A stretch of DNA of 64,000 nucleotides from Timema cristinae (Eukaryota; Arthropoda; Insecta; Phasmatodea; Timematidae): positions 1,003,830 to 1,067,829 of the forward strand of contig JBCFYV010001001.1 of assembly GCA_039000515.1 (NCBI GenBank), written 5' to 3'. How positions within the stretch are numbered: position 1 is the first letter of the stretch; each line of letters starts with the position of its first letter. Of the stretch, positions 59,821-64,000 are shown piece by piece. The notes below the pieces were generated by a model. That model was not told where the DNA came from, searched no databases, and worked only from the letters and a program-made list of their open reading frames with translations. The position numbers and the translations under genes are program-made.

Positions 59821-60875
59821 ACATATTAAAGTTGTTTCTAATTCTTGCTTCCATTCAGATATAGTAAAAATTGGAAACAAGATCATAAACCCGAATTAAT
59901 GAGTTAGTCCATCATTAAAGTATAAACTAGAATTATCTTCCAAGAGTTTGGTAGATGGCTGGTTGAAAGGGATGTGAAAGGGCAGACCCGTTATGAAGGG
60001 GGAACTATTGGTACCAAGGATTACTGGCCCAAGATCCAGATTAACAAATTTAAAAACAATTGTAGTAGATTAAATAAAATAAAACATGAATGATAAGCAA
60101 TAAAATTCCCTATCCATACTAAAGGCTAGTGGATGTCCAGTCCACAAACTGAGGTTTCCTCCGGAAGAACTTACAGGCATTTGTCACAATAGTAGGCCTA
60201 TTATTAGTTCGGTACAGTCATGTCATTCATTTAGAAATGTTCGTAAGTCTCACGTACGCTATTATTATGTACTTAAATTAAATTTGGCACGTGAAGAAAG
60301 TCGGGTAGTGAACCAAGCTCAATTTAAATTTAAGTATTTTATCATGGGCGTAATATTTTCAGTGTTAAGCTACGAATTGATTTACCTACATTGTTTGTTT
60401 TGTAAATGTGACCAACGATTTTAAAAAAACCGTACACATTTAAATCGAGCACTAATAACATAACTGGTAGGAGGGGGGCTTTCTCCCCTTGAGAAGTAAT
60501 TTATATCCCCCTCCTCCCGATTGGAATAACCTTGCCCATCTCTATATTTATTTCACTCACCTTTAATATTATCGAATATTAAGCTGATAAATGGCCTTGT
60601 ATCAAAGTCCAAATAGCTTCTAGAAGCAGTCGATTTTAAAAACTTTGGCAGGGAAGGACAACTCAAAATAGTAGGGCCTAATGAGAGAAAGTTGATTAAA
60701 AAAACAGGTGAAGACCACTCCAAATATAAATTTGCTTGGAAAAAACCGCTTCAAATAGATTATATAATATACATCTAATTTTTCCAAAAGAGTCCAGACA
60801 AAGATCACTCTAAATAGCTTAGGGACATTTAAATTTCAAAAAATTTCTGAAGATGGCCCACTCCAAAATATCTTA

Positions 60876-61277
<402 letters not shown>

Positions 61278-61646
61278 CCAAAATATCTTATAGAGAGGTA
61301 TAGTTCTAAACAAATAATTCAGATGTGGGCCACCTCAAATATCTTCTGGGAGATTCATATGTTCAAACATTCACATACGGCCCCCACACCCCTCCCTTTA
61401 TTTAGCTTGGGGGTCAAATATCCTCAAAACCCTTTTTTGTATTCTAAGTTAATTTACCCCCCCCCCCCCCACCCCCCAAAGTTTCTCTTCCACATAAGTC
61501 GAGTAAAACAAAGTGAGGAGGGCCCGTGCTCTGACCCTCGCACCGAGCCCAGTTTGAGTACCTGGCTGGTCTGGGTAAGTGAGAGTTCAGCTATGTTTGT
61601 ACAAAGTTATATGCAGCCATGTTTCCTTTAGTACACAGAGCCATAT

Positions 61647-62958
61647 CATTCACTGTATGAAGGCAAGAGAGAAGCGTATAATTCACTGTCTAGAGGCAAG
61701 ACATGAGACTGTCATGAGACAAGACACTGTCTGGTGACAAGAGAAGAGAGTAGCGCTCACTGTCTGGTGACAAGAGACGGGAGTAGCGTTCACTGTCTGG
61801 TGACAAGAGACGGGAGTAGCGCTCACTGTCTGGTGACAAGAGACGAGAGTAGCGCTCACTGTCTGGTGACAAGAGACGGGAGTAGCGCTCACTGTCTGAT
61901 GACAAGAGATGGGAGTAGCGTTAACTGTCTGGTGACAAGAGACGGGAGTAGCGTTAACTGTCTGGTGACAAGAGACGGGAGTAGCGCTCACTGTCTGATG
62001 ACAAGAGATGAGAGTAGTGTTCACTGTCTGGTGACAAGAGACGAGAGTAGCGCTCACTGTCTGGTGACAAGAGACGGGAGTAGCGTTCACTGTCTGGTGA
62101 CAAGAGACGAGAGTAGCGCTCACTGTCTGGTGACAAGAGACGGGAGTAGTGTTCACTGTCTGGTGACAAGAGACAGGAGTAGCGCTCACTGTCTGGTGAC
62201 AAGAGACGAGAGTAGCGTTCACTGTCTGGTGACAAGAGAAGAGAGTAGCATTCACTGTCTGGTGACAAGAGACGAGAGTAGCGCTCACTGTCTGGTGACA
62301 AGAGACGGGAGCAGCGTTCACTGTCTGGTGACAAGAGACGAGAGTAGCGCTCACTGTCTGGTGACAAGAGACGGGAGTAGCGTTCACTGTCTGGTGACAA
62401 GAGACGGGAGTAGCGCTCACTGTCTGGTGACAAGAGACGAGAGTAGCGCTCACTGTCTGGTGACAAGAGACGGGAGTAGCGCTCACTGTCTGATGACAAG
62501 AGATGGGAGTAGCGTTAACTGTCTGGTGACAAGAGACGGGAGTAGCGTTAACTGTCTGGTGACAAGAGACGGGAGTAGCGCTCACTGTCTGATGACAGAG
62601 ATGAGAGTAGTGTTCACTGTCTGGTGACAAGAGACGAGAGTAGCGCTCACTGTCTGGTGACAAGAGACGGGAGTAGCGTTCACTGTCTGGTGACAAGAGA
62701 CGAGAGTAGCGCTCACTGTCTGGTGACAAGAGACGGGAGTAGCGTTCACTGTCTGGTGACAAGAGACGGGAGTAGCGCTCACTGTCTGGTGACAAGAGAC
62801 GAGAGTAGCGTTCACTGTCTGGTGACAAGAGAAAAGAGTAGCGCTCACTGTCTGGTGACAAGGGAAGAGAGTAGCATTCACTGTCTGGAGAGTAGATACG
62901 AGAGTAGTTAGTGTTCACTGTCTGGTGACAAGAAACGAGAGTAGCATTCACTGTCTGT
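61647..62958. repeat. 33-bp minisatellite, about 37 units, segment 3
   Basis: Equivalent of 44625-46146. Here most units are exactly 33 bases, so a 433-codon minus-strand frame stays open. Its protein is pure repeat with no signal peptide or domain, and the other copy does not keep it open. Confidence 0.97.
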
Positions 62959-62990
62959 AAAAGAGAAACAAAAATAGCGTTCACTCTCTT

Positions 62991-63353
62991 GACGCAATCG
63001 ACGGAGGTGAGACAACATATTAATGTTGCGTGTGCACGTGGCCCAGTGAGCTAAAGTAGCCGACGAGAACATCGGAGGTGCGGGTTGACGTGCCAATTCA
63101 AGGTCGCGATTTAGCCTGCAGGACCGGTCGGTTGTTACTTTGTCTCACCTTCTTTTCTCTCGGCGGGTCTAGAAGTGGCGGGCGATGTGGTCGTATTACA
63201 AATCTTGATGGACTCTTTTCGCCGGTTGGCTCGACGAAAAAAAAAGAAAGCTTTCAGCAGACGCTCGCCCTCATGGCCTAGTGTTTTTAGAGGTCGACCG
63301 TCAAGCGACGGTGGCCTTGGTTACACCCCCAGGGCCATATGTGTTGAATTAAG
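62991..63353 (+). other. CpG-rich block, segment 3
   Basis: Equivalent of 46183-46543, differing by a few substitutions and two single-base insertions that shift any frame. It has the same donor-like GTAATG. Confidence 0.3.
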
Positions 63354-63469
63354 GTAATGTTTTATTTGCTCACGAGTTTGTGTGTGATATTTGTAGTGCT
63401 GTCTTAGGTTAAGTTAATTTATTTGTTACCTGTTAGCCATGGTATGATATAGGCTACATTTTCTTTTGT

Positions 63470-63718
63470 CACCGCTTTTTACTACTCGTTCAGGCTATAC
63501 GCATTATGTACTAATTATGGTGATGTGTTAGGAATGAAGAAGGTTACATTTAATTTAAATATACCCGAATTTGTGTGGAGGGAGATTGTGAAACTTTTTT
63601 TTTTAAGAGAAAATTACATATAAGTACATACCGTCTGAATTTCAACCTGGTCCTCTACATCGCTTGCAAAACCAAACAAGAAAATACCGATGCCTTTGTC
63701 CGTGTATCCACCGATGTG
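63470..63718 (-). mobile_element. SINE, family C, segment 3
   Basis: Equivalent of 46660-46907. The window ends soon after, in unassigned sequence (63719-64000). Confidence 0.6.
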
Positions 63719-64000
63719 GGTATCAGTCACAGCCAATAGAAAGGCAAGGAACGATTTCTTAGCCAATCCTGTGCTATCGAAACAAAATAATCTGTTTTGG
63801 TTAGGTTACAGACTTTTCCTCGAGTTTCCATTTTATCTGCTCGCGACAACCATTCGGCTTGTGGGGAGAGAGGGAGAGCTCTCTCCCTGGAATGTAACAA
63901 AGAATCCTCTGTATTCACCGCAAATATTTGTTTCCGCAACTAAAATCTGGGACTAAAATGTTGACTATCCTTGGCTTTATTTGGAGTGGGGAGGAATGGG

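Noticed and set aside
61683..62984. 433-codon minus-strand ORF and the overlapping 297- and 181-codon ORFs
   Set aside because: They are readings of the 33-bp minisatellite in different frames and strands. The other copy of the array breaks the frames by indels.

Overview
The window is eukaryotic, most likely arthropod, intronic and flanking DNA. It is AT-rich and crowded with tRNA-derived SINEs, small DNA transposons and minisatellites. It has no operons, ribosome-binding sites or long protein-coding ORFs. The only recognisable host-gene sequence is one short first coding exon, seen twice (2676-2783 and 22604-22711, + strand). It encodes 36 residues that match the N-terminus of the NOS1AP/CAPON adaptor and ends in a GTAGGT splice donor. 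Everything downstream behaves like its first intron. The arthropod placement rests on the exon's wording, recalled as closer to insect/crustacean NOS1AP than to vertebrate, and is tentative.

The window is three overlapping copies of one locus joined by two runs of exactly 100 N. Segment 1 is 1-19787, segment 2 is 19888-47957 and segment 3 is 48058-64000. Segment 2 matches all of segment 1 in the same order (1 corresponds to about 19984, 19787 to about 40008) and continues for about 8 kb. Segment 3 starts at the equivalent of 10054 and runs through the rest of segment 1's content, then through most of segment 2's extension. In the stretches I compared by eye, segments 1 and 3 differ only by one- or two-base indels, mostly in homopolymers. 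Segment 2 differs from both by substitutions, indels, a SINE insertion and different repeat copy numbers. The simplest reading is two haplotypes placed end to end, with segments 1 and 3 being unmerged pieces of the same haplotype. A real tandem duplication is the alternative.

Layout of segment 1 (repeated in segment 2): SINE remnants (1-326); a foldback TTTGGCCTAAA array (786-994); a GC-richer block (1371-1561); the 5' leader and first exon of the NOS1AP homologue (to 2783); an AT microsatellite and a SINE with a well-kept tRNA head (2994-3404); a SINE cluster from 4.0 to 8.9 kb, partly inside a pair of inverted repeats 2 kb apart; a 142-bp MITE (9.1 kb); a GC-richer minus-strand ORF (9.6-9.9 kb); more SINEs (12.9-14.7 kb); a mariner-like foldback MITE (14.8-15.1 kb); two hAT-type elements (15.6-16.8 kb); a possible piggyBac transposase remnant (17.2 kb); a 35-bp minisatellite (19.3 kb); and a 104-bp TTTGGCCTAAA-type satellite at the break.

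The extension seen in segments 2 and 3 holds a 58-bp minisatellite (18 units versus 2), SINEs, a (ATT)n tract (8 versus about 45 units), a 33-bp minisatellite that stays open in several frames on both strands, and a CpG-rich block. I found no CRISPR array, no functional RNA gene and no previously unknown multi-gene system. The most useful results are the probable false duplication, the datable SINE insertion with empty sites, several transposons with exact boundaries, and the shared 3' end of SINE families with different tRNA heads.
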